DNA of 64,000 nucleotides, from positions 141,526,864 to 141,590,863 of the forward strand of contig CM022946.1 of assembly GCA_012931725.1 (NCBI GenBank). Reading direction: 5' to 3'. The notes beneath the pieces were generated by a model. That model saw only the letters and a list, made by a program, of their open reading frames with translations. It was not told the origin of the DNA and ran no database searches. Of this stretch, positions 1 through 9,133 are shown piece by piece. This stretch comes from Litsea cubeba. Lineage: Eukaryota; Streptophyta; Magnoliopsida; Laurales; Lauraceae. A program made the translations under genes and the position numbers. How positions within the stretch are numbered: the stretch's first letter is position 1; every line of letters begins with the position of its first letter.

Positions 1-1461
1 GTCAATTAATCACATTAAGTGGTCGCCAAGCAGTTGAAGAGTCGCGGGCCGTGCCGCATCTTTTGGGATTCTTCTGGCGATGATCAACGATGGATCTTTA
101 TGTAGATCGACATCGGATGACCATGTAACTTCAGGTATTGGTTGCCAACAGCGGGTCGCTGCCATCTGTTCTGTCGATTTATCGATCGATCGGGTAGAAA
201 GCAGACTTTTTTTGGTTGACCGGTTGGCGATCAATGTTGATTTTGACACTCTTGATGATCGACCCGTGATTTTGATGGATGTCAAAGGATTTGGTGTCTC
301 AAAAGTATGAATTTTGGAAAATCTCAGGAGTCGGATGCTTCGAATCGCGAAAAAAGACGAAAAACGGGGATTTCGGGGCCCACCCGGCGATCCCGGGCTC
401 CATGGTCGGCGGCGACCATGGGCCATGCCTGCGGCCCTTGGGGGGTTTTCCCCCTTTTTGTCCTGTTTTACGTCAGTTTTTGGTGTTTTTCGATTCTTTT
501 TTCTTACGTATTTTTTCTTGACATTTTTTATCATTTATTGGCCTGATTTCCCAGTAGAAAATTTTATGAGAATCCTTGCATTCTGGATTGCAAAGTTTCC
601 AATTTTCCGGGAAAGCCGAAGACTTTGTCGCGCAGAGCTACCAATTTTCCGTCAAAAGCTGAAACTGGGTCAAACGATGTCGAAATGACCTGAAATTTGG
701 GGTGAAGCCTCCTGAGCAATAAATAAGACCAACCATAGGCTTTTGTTTGAGTTTTGAAGCTGCTTGGGGTCTCATCACCAGTAGATTTTTTTATCGCGTT
801 GAAGATGTCGCGGCTTGATGTGCGGTCAACCGATGTCCGATTGACTTGAAATTTTACAGGAAACCTATTAGAGTCATTTTAAGATGATCCATAGGCTTTG
901 TCTTGAAAACCATGGTCCCGAGGTGCTTCGTCACCGAGAGGCCTGATTTGGCTTCTGAGCGTCAAAGTTTGGTCAAATGTTGTCGAAATGACCTGAAATT
1001 TGATGTGTAGCTCTTTGTAAGCATTTTGAAGCCGTCCTTGTGCTCTATCTGATGAGTGATGGCCTCGGTGGTTCTCGCCGCTGAGAGGCTTGATTTAGCT
1101 GTTCCAGGGTTGATGTAGGGTCAAACGTTGTCGGTTTGACTCGGAACTTGACGTGGAGCCTTTTGGATGTATTTTGAGACCATCCATCGGCTCTGATCGA
1201 AGATTTAGTGTCTCTGATGTTTTCGCCGCCGGGAGCTCCTTTTCAGCTGCCGGAGAAGCGAAGTTAGGCCAAATGATTTTGAAATGGCCTGAAACTTCTT
1301 GTGTTACTCCTCTTTTGGTTGTTTTGAAGGATCTTGCAGTTTTTGTTTGATTCTGACAAGATTTGATTTTTTGGAAGTAGTATTGCCTATTTATGGCAGG
1401 TTGCGACTTCATGTAGCTTTTTGGATCTTGAAGAGGAAAAGTGACATTTTCGGTGTCAACA
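1..1461 (-). mobile_element. Element X: sense-5' end of an LTR running off the left edge
   Basis: Partial LTR of the family, antisense on the plus strand. Its sense start (TGTTGACACC, read on the minus strand) is at 1461. It aligns by eye with the inner parts of the LTRs ending at 7957, 23647, 43756 and 49974. The part visible is U3; the TATA, R and U5 regions lie off the left edge. It abuts Z's protease-linker sequence directly at 1462, so it marks an insertion into Z's pol. The expected right-hand target duplication would be CTGAC at 1462-1466, but the partner is outside the window. It could be a solo LTR or a full element. Confidence 0.8.
668..1289 (-). repeat. Five 23-bp dyads spaced 148 bp in the LTR (element X)
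   Basis: Dyads start at 668, 824, 971, 1119 and 1267, giving spacings of 156, 147, 148 and 148 bp. Each is an imperfect palindrome with arms of the type GGTCA/TGACC. The fourth has arms GTCAAAC/GTTTGAC, and the fifth has GGCCA/TGGCC. The intervening sequence is itself a degenerate tandem repeat with recurring phrases such as GAGAGGC and GAAATTTGAC. Confidence 0.8.
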
Positions 1462-2245
1462 CTGACATAGAAGATCCTACGTCAGCTTCCTTCGTTGTTC
1501 CAGCAACTTCAGCAAAGAAAAAGTTGAACTTCTTCCATAGATCGGATGTTTCTTCATCAAACTCCATGCTTGAACCTTTCCAAAACAAAGGTATGCCTCA
1601 ACTATCCTTATATAGTCCTGTGGAACAAGCTATTATGAAGAAGATGGGCTGTGATGCTCAAAACCCAGTCGGTTTGGGAAGACCGCGATATTCTCATGCC
1701 ATTGGGGCCCGCCTTGACCAAAAGTCAGCTGGAAGATTGGAGACTCTACGGTCATGTTGAAAAGTCTTCACACGGGTTAGGGTATGATCCCGACACTCCT
1801 CTGAGACATTTGACACAAAGGCTTAAAAGTCAACTTGCCGACCAATCCTCAACATCTCATGTCCATGAAGACATTGATCTCCCTGGATATCTCTTCAATG
1901 AGTCACCTGACAAAGATCTAGGAATCTCATCCAATTGGTACGATTTCTCTGACGATGAAGAGGAACTGTCCGATGGCACAGACATGTGGTCTTCTGACCC
2001 AGAAGAATCATCGTCTCCAAAAGAAGTACCTTACTTCGACCCATTTTCAACAGGCGATTGGGACCATCTCATAGCAAGCCTTGAGAAGATCACTGATTAA
2101 GAAGACCCATGGAAAGGAACAAAGCCTTGGTCTAAAAATGCCATTGAAGCCCCTGAAGGTTTCGTTGAGCTGGAAGCCTCCGAAAATATTGTGGAGGAAC
2201 CACCTATGACCCTTTCAGCAGAAGATCCTGCATCCTAGATCGATC
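1462..2245 (+). pseudogene. Z pol: region between protease and the deleted RT
   Basis: This is the segment that follows the retropepsin domain in the other copies (compare minus strand 17340-16566). It is acidic and Ser/Pro-rich, with runs of D/E around 1940-2000. It begins abruptly at the LTR of element X. Two overlapping open frames (to 1760 and 1651-2100) indicate a frameshift near 1680, and a TAA ends the second at 2100. Near 2215-2240 the linker runs straight into the integrase core sequence, at the same junction as in Y. The whole RT, RNase H and integrase zinc finger are therefore missing. No enzymatic function is expected from this part. Confidence 0.7.
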
Positions 2246-3124
2246 TCATGGCCTTTCGAAGCCTGGGGTATGGACATCATAGGTCCTATTTCTCCCTCTT
2301 CAAGCAAAGGTCATCGCTTCATCTTTACCGCTACGGATTATTTCTCCAAGTGATCAGAAGCATTTGCGCTCAACGAAATGAAGACCTCATCAGTCCTTCA
2401 GTTCTTGCGCACCAACATCGTTTGTCATTTCGGCATACCCAAAAGATTCGTCCATGATAAAGGACCACAATTCCGGGATCATCAACTCTACAGGTTTTGC
2501 GACAAATACAAAATCCATAGCTGTCCTTCTACTCCATACAATCCGACAACAAACGGATTAGCAGAAGCCTTCAACAAGACACTCTGCAAAATCCTCGAAA
2601 AAATGGTCTCTAGTCACAAAAGAGATTGGAGCGACAAACTGTCTGAAGCTTTGTGGGCCTATCGAACCACCGTTCGAGGACCAACCCATAGCACACCATT
2701 CTCCTTGGTCTATGGATGCGAAGCTGTCGTTCCCTTAGAATTACAAATTCCTTCCTTTAGGGTATCTCTACAAAATGACATGACTCAAGAAAGCAATGTC
2801 AAATTATGACCCATGAGTTGGACAATCTTGACGAGAGACGGCTTGAAGCTTGAGAAAGCATTGAAGTTTACCAAGTACGCATGGCAGGATCTTTCGACAA
2901 AAAGGTCAGGCAACACGCCTACAAGAAATGGCGACTTGGTTCTTGCAGTAAAAAGACCAATGGTCTTCGCTCACAAGTCCAAAGGCAAGTTTGAACCAAA
3001 ATGGGAGGGACCCTACGTTATTGACAAGGTCTTCTCCAACGGCGCATACGCCCTCCTAAACATGGAAGGTGACGTATGTATGCTGCCCATCAATGACAAG
3101 TTCTTGAAGCGGTATTACCCTTGA
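2246..3124 (+). pseudogene. Z pol: integrase core and C-terminal domain
   Basis: Retroviral-type integrase (rve family), which would join element cDNA to target DNA. The catalytic acidic residues are recognisable: Asp in the GMDIIGP-like strand near 2270, Asp in HDKGPQF near 2455, and Glu in NGLAEAFNK near 2560. A GPY/F-type motif (KWEGPYVI) follows near 3005, and the frame ends at KRYYP with a stop at 3124. No chromodomain follows, which argues against a chromovirus. The zinc-binding N-terminus is absent because of the RT deletion. A one-base loss near 2805 creates a stop, and the 5' part is in shifted frames. The gene is dead. Confidence 0.8.
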
Positions 3125-4574
3125 AGACTTACCCAACTGGGTAAGAGCAATGGCTGTACGGCCAAAACCTATTTCTAGGTACTCGCTCGTCAAACCCACT
3201 CCTTTTAGAATTTTCATATGAAATGTTGAAATTTCTAGAAACTCAAAACAATGCTTACTTTCATCATTTCGTTGCTCAAAAAATCCAAGTTTAGGAGCCT
3301 CTCCCTAACTTGATCAAAATATTTTATCCTTGAACCCAAGATTCATGGTTTGAAACAAAATCCGGATTCAGGGATTTCCACCCTAGTCGACCCAGCCTTT
3401 TACTGCCAAAATGGTTTTATGTCAAAATTCACGACCCTCATGTCGTTAAACAAAAAAAAAGTTTTTCAAAAAACCGCGAGGAAGCGACAGTTAGTCAATA
3501 CTTTCACAAATCGGAAAAACGCAAACCACGTTCGATACTTCCAAAATCGCAAGGAAGTGACATTTCGTCGATACTTGCAAAAACCTAAAATCGTGGAGAC
3601 GCAACATTTCAGTTGATATCCACAACCCAAATCTCAAAGGTTCAAAAAAACTAAGAAATCGTGGAGATGCAACATTGTAGTTGATATCCACAACCCAAAG
3701 GTTCGAGAAAACCGCAAATTTCAAAAATCGTGGGGAAACGACATCAAGTCAGTACCCGCAAAACCAAATTTTCGAAAAGCAAGGAAGCGACTCTTAGTCG
3801 ATACTTACACCCAAATCCGCAAGGAGACGACATTCCATCGATACTCGCAACCGAATGAGCAATGATGCAACATTCCATCGATACTTGCAAGACCATTCAG
3901 CAGGGAGGCGACTTTTAGTCGATACTTGCATTTTTGAAAACCAAAACCGACTATAAATGCCACAAACTGGCTATCAATGCCACAAAACAAAAACCTGGCT
4001 TTCACGCCGACAAACCAAAACTTGGCTTCCAAAAAAAAATGGCTATCAATGCCACAAACCGACAATCAATGCCACAAAAAAAACGGCCATCAATGCCACA
4101 AACCAGGCTATAAATGCCACAAAACTGGCTCTCATGCCAAAATCGGCTTTCATGCCACAAACAAAATCTGGCTCCCAGTCCAAAACAATTATTTGACAAA
4201 AGATTTTCACAAAATGACAAACTTTTGTTCAAATTTTCAAAACAATCGTTCCATTTAGCAATTGCTTTCATCACAAAAGAATTTAAGTGAAAGTAGGGAA
4301 TACAAAATAAAAAAAATTCCATTTAGCGATTACTTTCATCATAAAAAGATTTAATTGAAAGTAGGGAATACAAAAAAAATCATATTTAGCAATTGCTTTT
4401 ATCACAAAAAGATTTAAGTGAGCGTAGGGAAAAAAAAGAGTACCAAAAAATACATGTGGTACCAAAAAAAAAAAAAGAAAGTGTTTACAAGCATTACAAA
4501 AAAAGAGAGAGTACCAAAAAGTACATGTAATACAAAAAAAAAAGAATACTTTCTGTTACAAAAAAATCAGGAGC
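3125..4574 (+). repeat. Z minisatellite region between pol and the PMD gene
   Basis: No gene is present here. A first part (about 3480-3930) consists of degenerate units around a core like TATCGACNAAATGTNGC. Next comes an array of about 8-10 short units built on GGCATTGATAGCC, seen here as its complement (3950-4170). Three units of about 60 bp follow, related to CTACGCTCACTTAAATC (4260-4430). The last part is two units with GGTACCACATG and A-runs (4430-4560). The same order occurs inverted in Y (13690-15640) and W (28690-29650) with very different copy numbers. Confidence 0.8.
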
Positions 4575-5391
4575 TCAGCCAAAAATGGCCTCGAGCCGAA
4601 GTTTCAGCTCCTCCAGCAAACTCTTGGCTTCAGCTGTCAGAGTTTCCAAAGCACGCTTCTTCAGGAACTTGCCATGATATGCTGGAGAAGGCTGTAATCC
4701 TTCTTTCACACCGGGAAGCTTATCCCGAGCAGTTTGCCATCATTTGTTTTCTTTAGTCTTCCCTTTGAGAACTTGATCGTCATCTGTAACCTGGCGAATC
4801 AGAGCACTCTCCCTGTCGCAAGCCTCTGTTATAGCAGCCCACTTGGCCGCGACTTGCGCCTCCAAATGCTCAAGACATTGCCTAGCCTCGGCGACCTCCC
4901 CATCAAGGATGTTAAGGTCGTGCCTCAGTCCGATGATGGCTAGCTCTTCTATTCTCACGAACTAGCTGCGTTCTACTCTATGTAGTCTCATTCAGGTCAG
5001 ACTTAGCCTTATCAGCAGGGTCCAGAAACATCTCCTTGAAGAATTTTCGTCAGGAAAATCCATGGTCTCAAACCACTTGTCACCTAGTACAATGATCCTA
5101 TCAAGGATCGCCCGGGCACCTGTGACGTCCAGACCAGCCTCTTCAGCATCACCGAGAATATCCTGCACATGCTAGATCATGCCAAATCCGGCATCTAAGT
5201 GTCCAGAAAGGAGAGTCTCAAACCAAGAACTCAAAACTCGTGCCAACACCTTCTTCGCAAATAGAAGAGATGGCCCAGATGAAGATTCGCCCCTATCCGT
5301 CGGTCGGCTGCTCATGTCATGCCCCATTGGAAGAGTAACAAAAGAACTCTTTCCAATTGGAGCCACAGGGGAATGAATCCCATCACGAGGT
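4575..5391 (-). pseudogene. Z PMD gene, 3' part of last exon (coiled-coil end)
   Basis: Minus-strand homologue of the last exon of the PMD gene (compare plus 12850-13680). The stop codon is the complement of 4575-4577. It encodes the helical, Glu/Lys/Arg-rich C-terminus, including a stretch rich in AIIGL, EARxxLEHL and RESALIR-type heptads predicted as coiled coil. Several frame breaks are present. It is cut off at 5391 by element Y. The matching 5' part of the exon lies 44.6 kb away at 49975-50094, and both sides carry the duplicated bases GAGGT. Confidence 0.8.
5387..5391. other. Target site duplication of element Y, left copy (GAGGT)
   Basis: GAGGT immediately precedes the LTR end TGATGG at 5392. 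An identical GAGGT at 49975-49979 immediately follows the other LTR end at 49974. Joining the flanks through one copy restores the PMD exon seen uninterrupted in Y and W (compare 12857-12862). Confidence 0.9.
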
Positions 5392-5654
5392 TGATGGAAC
5401 GGTGCATTCTGCCCGGTTCTACCGGGATCGGCGGACGTGGGAGTCCGTTTGGGTACGACCCTTTCGTAACCGGGGGGTAGAGGCGTGCATCAACATTTTT
5501 TTTATGTGGGTGTGCCAGAGTTTCTATTTTACTTGGAGTTAAAAGTGGTGATCCGGAGATCGACTTTAGCAAGTAAAAAGGAAATCAACTTCTTTCAAGT
5601 TTTCCATTGCACATATATTTAAGAAAAGAGATATTTTCTTGATTTGCCGTGAAA

Positions 5655-5702
5655 GGCGATTTTTTGGCGTTTATAGTAGATTTTGGCGTTTATAGCCGAT
5701 TT
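5655..5702 (-). repeat. Short GGCGTTTATAGCC direct repeats in U5 region
   Basis: Two to three copies of a 19-20 bp unit with the core GGCGTTTATAGCCGATTT. Equivalent arrays occur at about 21440-21505, 41620-41690, 47735-47805 and 57645-57725. The core is nearly the same as the GGCATTGATAGCCGG unit of the minisatellite region after pol. Confidence 0.75.
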
Positions 5703-6030
5703 ATAATTCTTATCAATAATGAAAGACGAGTTGTGATTTTTGTCTCTTTTGGAAAAATACAAACTACAATGAAAAGCAAGAAAATGAGGATCTAACTTCT
5801 CAGGAGATTGTGGGGGACTCGTTCAGATTGACGGTCGCAGCCATGTGTGGACTTCGCCATCATCCATGCAGATGAGAACGGAGGATGCTCTCGATTCGCT
5901 TGGCTTGGCTATAACCTCAGGTTTTTAGAGGACAAAGACCAAAAGGAGGTCCTATGTCCAATAAAAAACTAAGTAGACGGGCTGAAAAGCCATGTCTAAG
6001 CTATTGGAGGTAGAAGGAGAAGGCAAAGAC

Positions 6031-6061
6031 CTTGGGGGGGGGGGGGGGGGGCACCCCCAAA
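6031..6061 (-). other. G-run/C-run hairpin in transcribed leader of L2
   Basis: A run of about 18 G followed by CACCCCC. It occupies the position of the perfect palindrome CCTTGGGGGGG-TA-CCCCCCCAAGG seen in the LTR of V (57287-57310). In Y's LTRs the G side has expanded by slippage. It lies about 160-190 nt downstream of the TATA box in sense, so it would be in the 5' leader RNA. Confidence 0.6.
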
Positions 6062-6220
6062 GGGACTTTGGTCACCTTGTAGCGGTGGTCGGTGTAGAAC
6101 TTCCGCATAATTTTTCTCTCTTTCTTTCTCTTAGATCTCTGATGCCTTTTTTTGTCTGAATTTCCGGATTTTCTGCAGTCTGTCATGCTCTCGTCTTGTG
6201 TTTTCTTCTTCGAGTGCTCT

Positions 6221-6230
6221 CCTATTTATA
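6221..6230 (-). promoter_or_regulatory. LTR TATA box (L2)
   Basis: The sense strand reads TATAAATAGG with a CT-rich region after it. It is conserved in sequence and position in all five LTRs that contain this part, and is the likely core promoter for gag-pol RNA. Confidence 0.75.
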
Positions 6231-7160
6231 GGCTTTTTGGTAGCCATTTAGGAGGGTTTATGGGCTTTTATTGTCGTTAAACCGTATAATGGGAGGAGTT
6301 ACAGGATTTAATTCCTTTATTTTGTAACTCATTTTTCTTGGCTTCTGATTGGCCGGAGGAGATTAAGGGCATTTAAAAGCCTTTAATCGCCATGACGGGA
6401 GGAGTTTCATGGTTTAAATGTCATGAATCTCTTGACTTGTAACTCCCGGATGCTTGCTTCTGATTAGGCCGTCCAAAGAAATGGATTAATGACTGCAATA
6501 AAGCTAGTCAATTAATCGCATTAAGTGGTCTCCGAGCAGTTGAAAAGTCGCGGGTCGTGCCGCGTCTTTTTGGATTCTTCTGGCGATGATCAACGATGGA
6601 TCTTCATGTAGATCAACATCGGATGACCATGTAACTTCAGGTATTGGTTGCCAACAGCGGGTCGGTGCCATCTATCCTGTCGATTTCTCGATCGGTCGGG
6701 TAGAAAGCATACTTTTCTGGTTGTCCGATTGGCGATCAATGTTGATTTTGATACTCTTGATGATTGACCCTTGATTTTGACGGATGTTAGAGGATTTGGT
6801 GTCTCAAAAGTATAAATTTTGGAAAATCTCAGAGGTCGGACGCTTCGAATCGCGAAGAAATGGCGAAAAATGGAGTTTTCGGGGCCCACCTGGCGATCCC
6901 GGGCTCCAGGGTCGCAGGGGTCTGCGACCCTGGAGGGGTTTTCCCCCTTTTTGTCCCGTTTTGCGTCCGTTTTTGCTATTTTTTCGATTCTTTTTGCTTC
7001 TGTATTCTTCCTTGACATTTTTGATCATTTATTGGCTTGATTTCCCTGTAGAAAACATGATGAGAATCCTTGCATTTTGGTTTGCAAAGTTTCTAATTTT
7101 CCGAGAAAGCCGAAGACTTTGTCGCGTAGAGTTGCCGATTTTCCGTCAGAAGCTGAACTG

Positions 7161-7786
7161 GGTCAAATGATGTTGGAATGACCTGAAATTCTGGGTGAAG
7201 CCTCCTGAGCAATAAATAAGACCAACCATAGCTTTTGTTTGAGCTTTGAAGCCGTATGGGGTTTTATCACTAGTAGACTTGCTTTTGTCGCGATGAAGAT
7301 GTCGCGGCTTGATGTGCGGTCAACCGATGTCCGATTGACTTGAAATTCGACAGGAAACCAATTGGAGTCATTTTAAGATGATCCATAGGCTCTGTCTTGG
7401 AAACCATGGTCCCGGGGAGCTTCGCCGCCGAGAGGCCTAATTTGGCTTCCGAGCGTCAAAAGTATGGTCAAATATTGTCGAAATGACCTGAAATTTTACG
7501 TGTAGCCCTTTGTAAGCATTTTTGAAGCCGTCCATGTGCTCTATCTGATGAGTGATGGCATCGGCGGTTCTTTGCTGCCGAGAGGCTTGATTTAGCTGTT
7601 CGAGGGTTGATGTAGGGTCAAACGTTGTCGGTTTGACTCGGAACTTGACGTGGAGCCTTTTGGATGTATTTTGAGACCATCCATCGGCTCTGATCGAAGA
7701 TTTGGTGTCTCCGATGCTTTCGCCGCCGAGAGCTCCTTTTCGGCTGTCGGAGAAGCGAAGTTAGGCCAAATGATTTTGAAATGACC
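7161..7786 (-). repeat. Five 23-bp dyads spaced 148 bp (L2)
   Basis: Starts at 7161, 7318, 7466, 7616 and 7764 (spacings 157, 148, 150, 148). The arms are as in the other LTRs, except that the fifth dyad here reads GGCCA/TGACC, one mismatch from the paired form. Confidence 0.8.
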
Positions 7787-7957
7787 CTAAACTTCTTGTG
7801 TACTCCTCTTTTGGCTGTCTTGAAGGATCTTGCAGTTTTTGTTTGATTCTGACAAGATTTGATTTTTTGGAAGTAGCATTGCCTATTTATGGCAGGTTGC
7901 GACTTCATGTAGCTCTTTGGATCTTGAAGAGGCAAAGTGACATTTTTGGTGTCAACA

Positions 7958-7972
7958 AATGCCCCTCGAGGT
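7958..7972 (-). other. Candidate polypurine tract of element Y
   Basis: In sense the LTR is preceded by CGAGGGGCATT. The same CGAGGGGGCATT precedes LTR starts at 23648 (sense minus) and 54962 (sense plus). A purine-rich block a few bases before the 3' LTR is where plus-strand DNA synthesis normally starts. Confidence 0.6.
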
Positions 7973-8194
7973 ACAGCGACGAGTTGTTTAACTTTTGTAG
8001 TCGATGTGCCTCGAAGAGATTTTTGAAGGAGAGCCTGTGACTTGACCAAGAGTCTTTGAGCAGTCTTTCTTTTTGGTATTTGTGGCCTTTGAGCTTCCAG
8101 GGGAATTTTATGGTAGTGAAGGGATCACGTACCATCTCGAGGCAAAGTTTTGAAGATGACATCAGGGATGTGGATTTGGGTTTTGACCTTGTGA

Positions 8195-8392
8195 CCTAAC
8201 AGGCTGTATGTGGCAGGTTAGGGGGTCGGGTTTGGTTTTGATCGTGTGACCCAACAAGCTATATGTGGAATGTTGGGGGATCAATTTTGGTCTTGATCTT
8301 GTGACCTAACAGGCTGTATATGGCAAGTTAGGGGATCAGGTTTTGGTTTTTGGTTTTGGTCTTGTGACCTAACCTGTATGTGGCAAGTTAGG
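8195..8392 (+). repeat. Four spaced inverted repeats upstream of Y PMD gene
   Basis: Units of about 55-62 bp, each holding an inverted repeat separated by about 15 bp that includes CTGTATGTGG. Arms are CCTAAC/GTTAGG at 8195, 8305 and 8368, but CCCAACA/TGTTGGG at 8250. The T-to-C change in one arm is matched by A-to-G in the other. The units lie about 0.6-0.8 kb upstream of the PMD TATA box. Confidence 0.75.
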
Positions 8393-8689
8393 GGACCAGG
8401 TTTTGGTTTGGATTTTTGTGGAATGTCAATTTCAAGATTTTGGCTCAATTTGATATATGAGGCTGGATGGTTTGATTTTTGGAAGCTCATGGGGCTTGGA
8501 ATTCTTTTTTTGTATGGTCCAATCAACTCAAAAGAGGCATGGAACCATTTTTGTATGCTCTTGGTAAGAGGTATTTCTCTTTGACTAAAAGCCCAAATAT
8601 TTTTTTTTAGTGCCTAGGTGTTCAAACCTGGCTCATATGGGCTAACCCTTGGGACCTTAAGCTTTTGAAATCGGTTAGATCTCATATGG

Positions 8690-8945
8690 TGTCATTTTTG
8701 TAAAGAATATCTAAAAATATCTCTTTTGGATAGAGAATATCTAAGAATATCTTTATTTGGAGAGAATCTCTCATGTTCCCTTTATTTTGGGGGAGAATAT
8801 CTCAAGATATCTTTCTTTGGGAGAGAATATCTCAACTCTCCTATCTTTTGGGAGAAAATCTCTCATTGATTTCTTTTTTAGGAGAGAATCCCTCAAGATA
8901 TCTTTCTTTTGGGAAAGAATCTTTCTAATTTCTTTCTTTTGGGTA
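8690..8945 (+). repeat. AGAATATCTC repeat array upstream of Y PMD gene
   Basis: About eight degenerate units of 30-35 bp with the core GGGAGAGAATATCTC and often AAGATATCTTTCTTT, ending just before the conserved palindrome at 8948. The same array is present upstream of the W copy (24375-24625) and the Z copy (complement, 53935-54180). Confidence 0.75.
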
Positions 8946-8947
8946 AG

Positions 8948-8963
8948 GTTACTAATTAGTAAC
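8948..8963. promoter_or_regulatory. 16-bp perfect palindrome 42 bp upstream of PMD TATA box
   Basis: GTTACTAATTAGTAAC, flanked by GGTAAG and ACTTACC, which extends the dyad to about 29 bp with one unpaired base. It is identical at 24628-24643 and 53913-53928, each time about 42 bp from the TATA box. The TAATTA core resembles homeodomain-type sites, but no factor can be assigned. Confidence 0.7.
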
Positions 8964-9004
8964 ACTTACCTCTTTCTTCTTTCCTTCATTGGTTTGCTCT
9001 CTTC

Positions 9005-9010
9005 TATAAA
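9005..9010 (+). promoter_or_regulatory. TATA box of Y PMD gene
   Basis: TATAAA in the context CTTCTATAAAAGCAAGG, 129 bp upstream of the ATG at 9134, followed by a CT-rich leader with CAAGA repeats. Context and spacing are conserved in W (24685) and Z (53871). Confidence 0.75.
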
Positions 9011-9133
9011 AGCAAGGAAGAGGTTGGATCTCTTGCTCTTGTTACTTTCTTTTGCAACAATCTCAAGAGGGTTTCAAGACCAAGAGTTCTTCTTCTTCAA
9101 GATTTTCAAGATTTTTCTTCTTCTTCTCCATCA

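Larger units (their letters stand above)
1462..5391 (+). mobile_element. Host element Z, left part (pol remnant to PMD gene 3' end)
   Basis: Plus-sense member of the family, entered at both ends by other copies. In order it holds the protease-linker region, an RT/RNase H deletion scar, the integrase, the minisatellite region, and the 3' end of the antisense PMD gene. The PMD gene stops at 5391 where element Y begins and resumes at 49975. Its gag and 5' LTR lie beyond element X, outside the window. Confidence 0.8.
5392..7957 (-). repeat. LTR L2 (3' LTR of element Y)
   Basis: 2566 bp, beginning on the plus strand with TGATGG (sense end CCATCA) and ending GGTGTCAACA (sense start TGTTGACACC). 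It contains in sense order: five U3 dyads, a TATA box (6221-6230), a G-run/C-run hairpin (6031-6061), and short GGCGTTTATAGCC repeats (5655-5702). It abuts the antisense PMD region at 7958 and Z's PMD exon at 5391. Confidence 0.9.

Noticed and set aside
314..688. Open frames inside LTRs (also 6784-7170, 22558-22881, 42731-43123, 48867-49199)
   Set aside because: Frames start and stop at different places in each LTR copy, match no family, and lie in noncoding U3 repeats.
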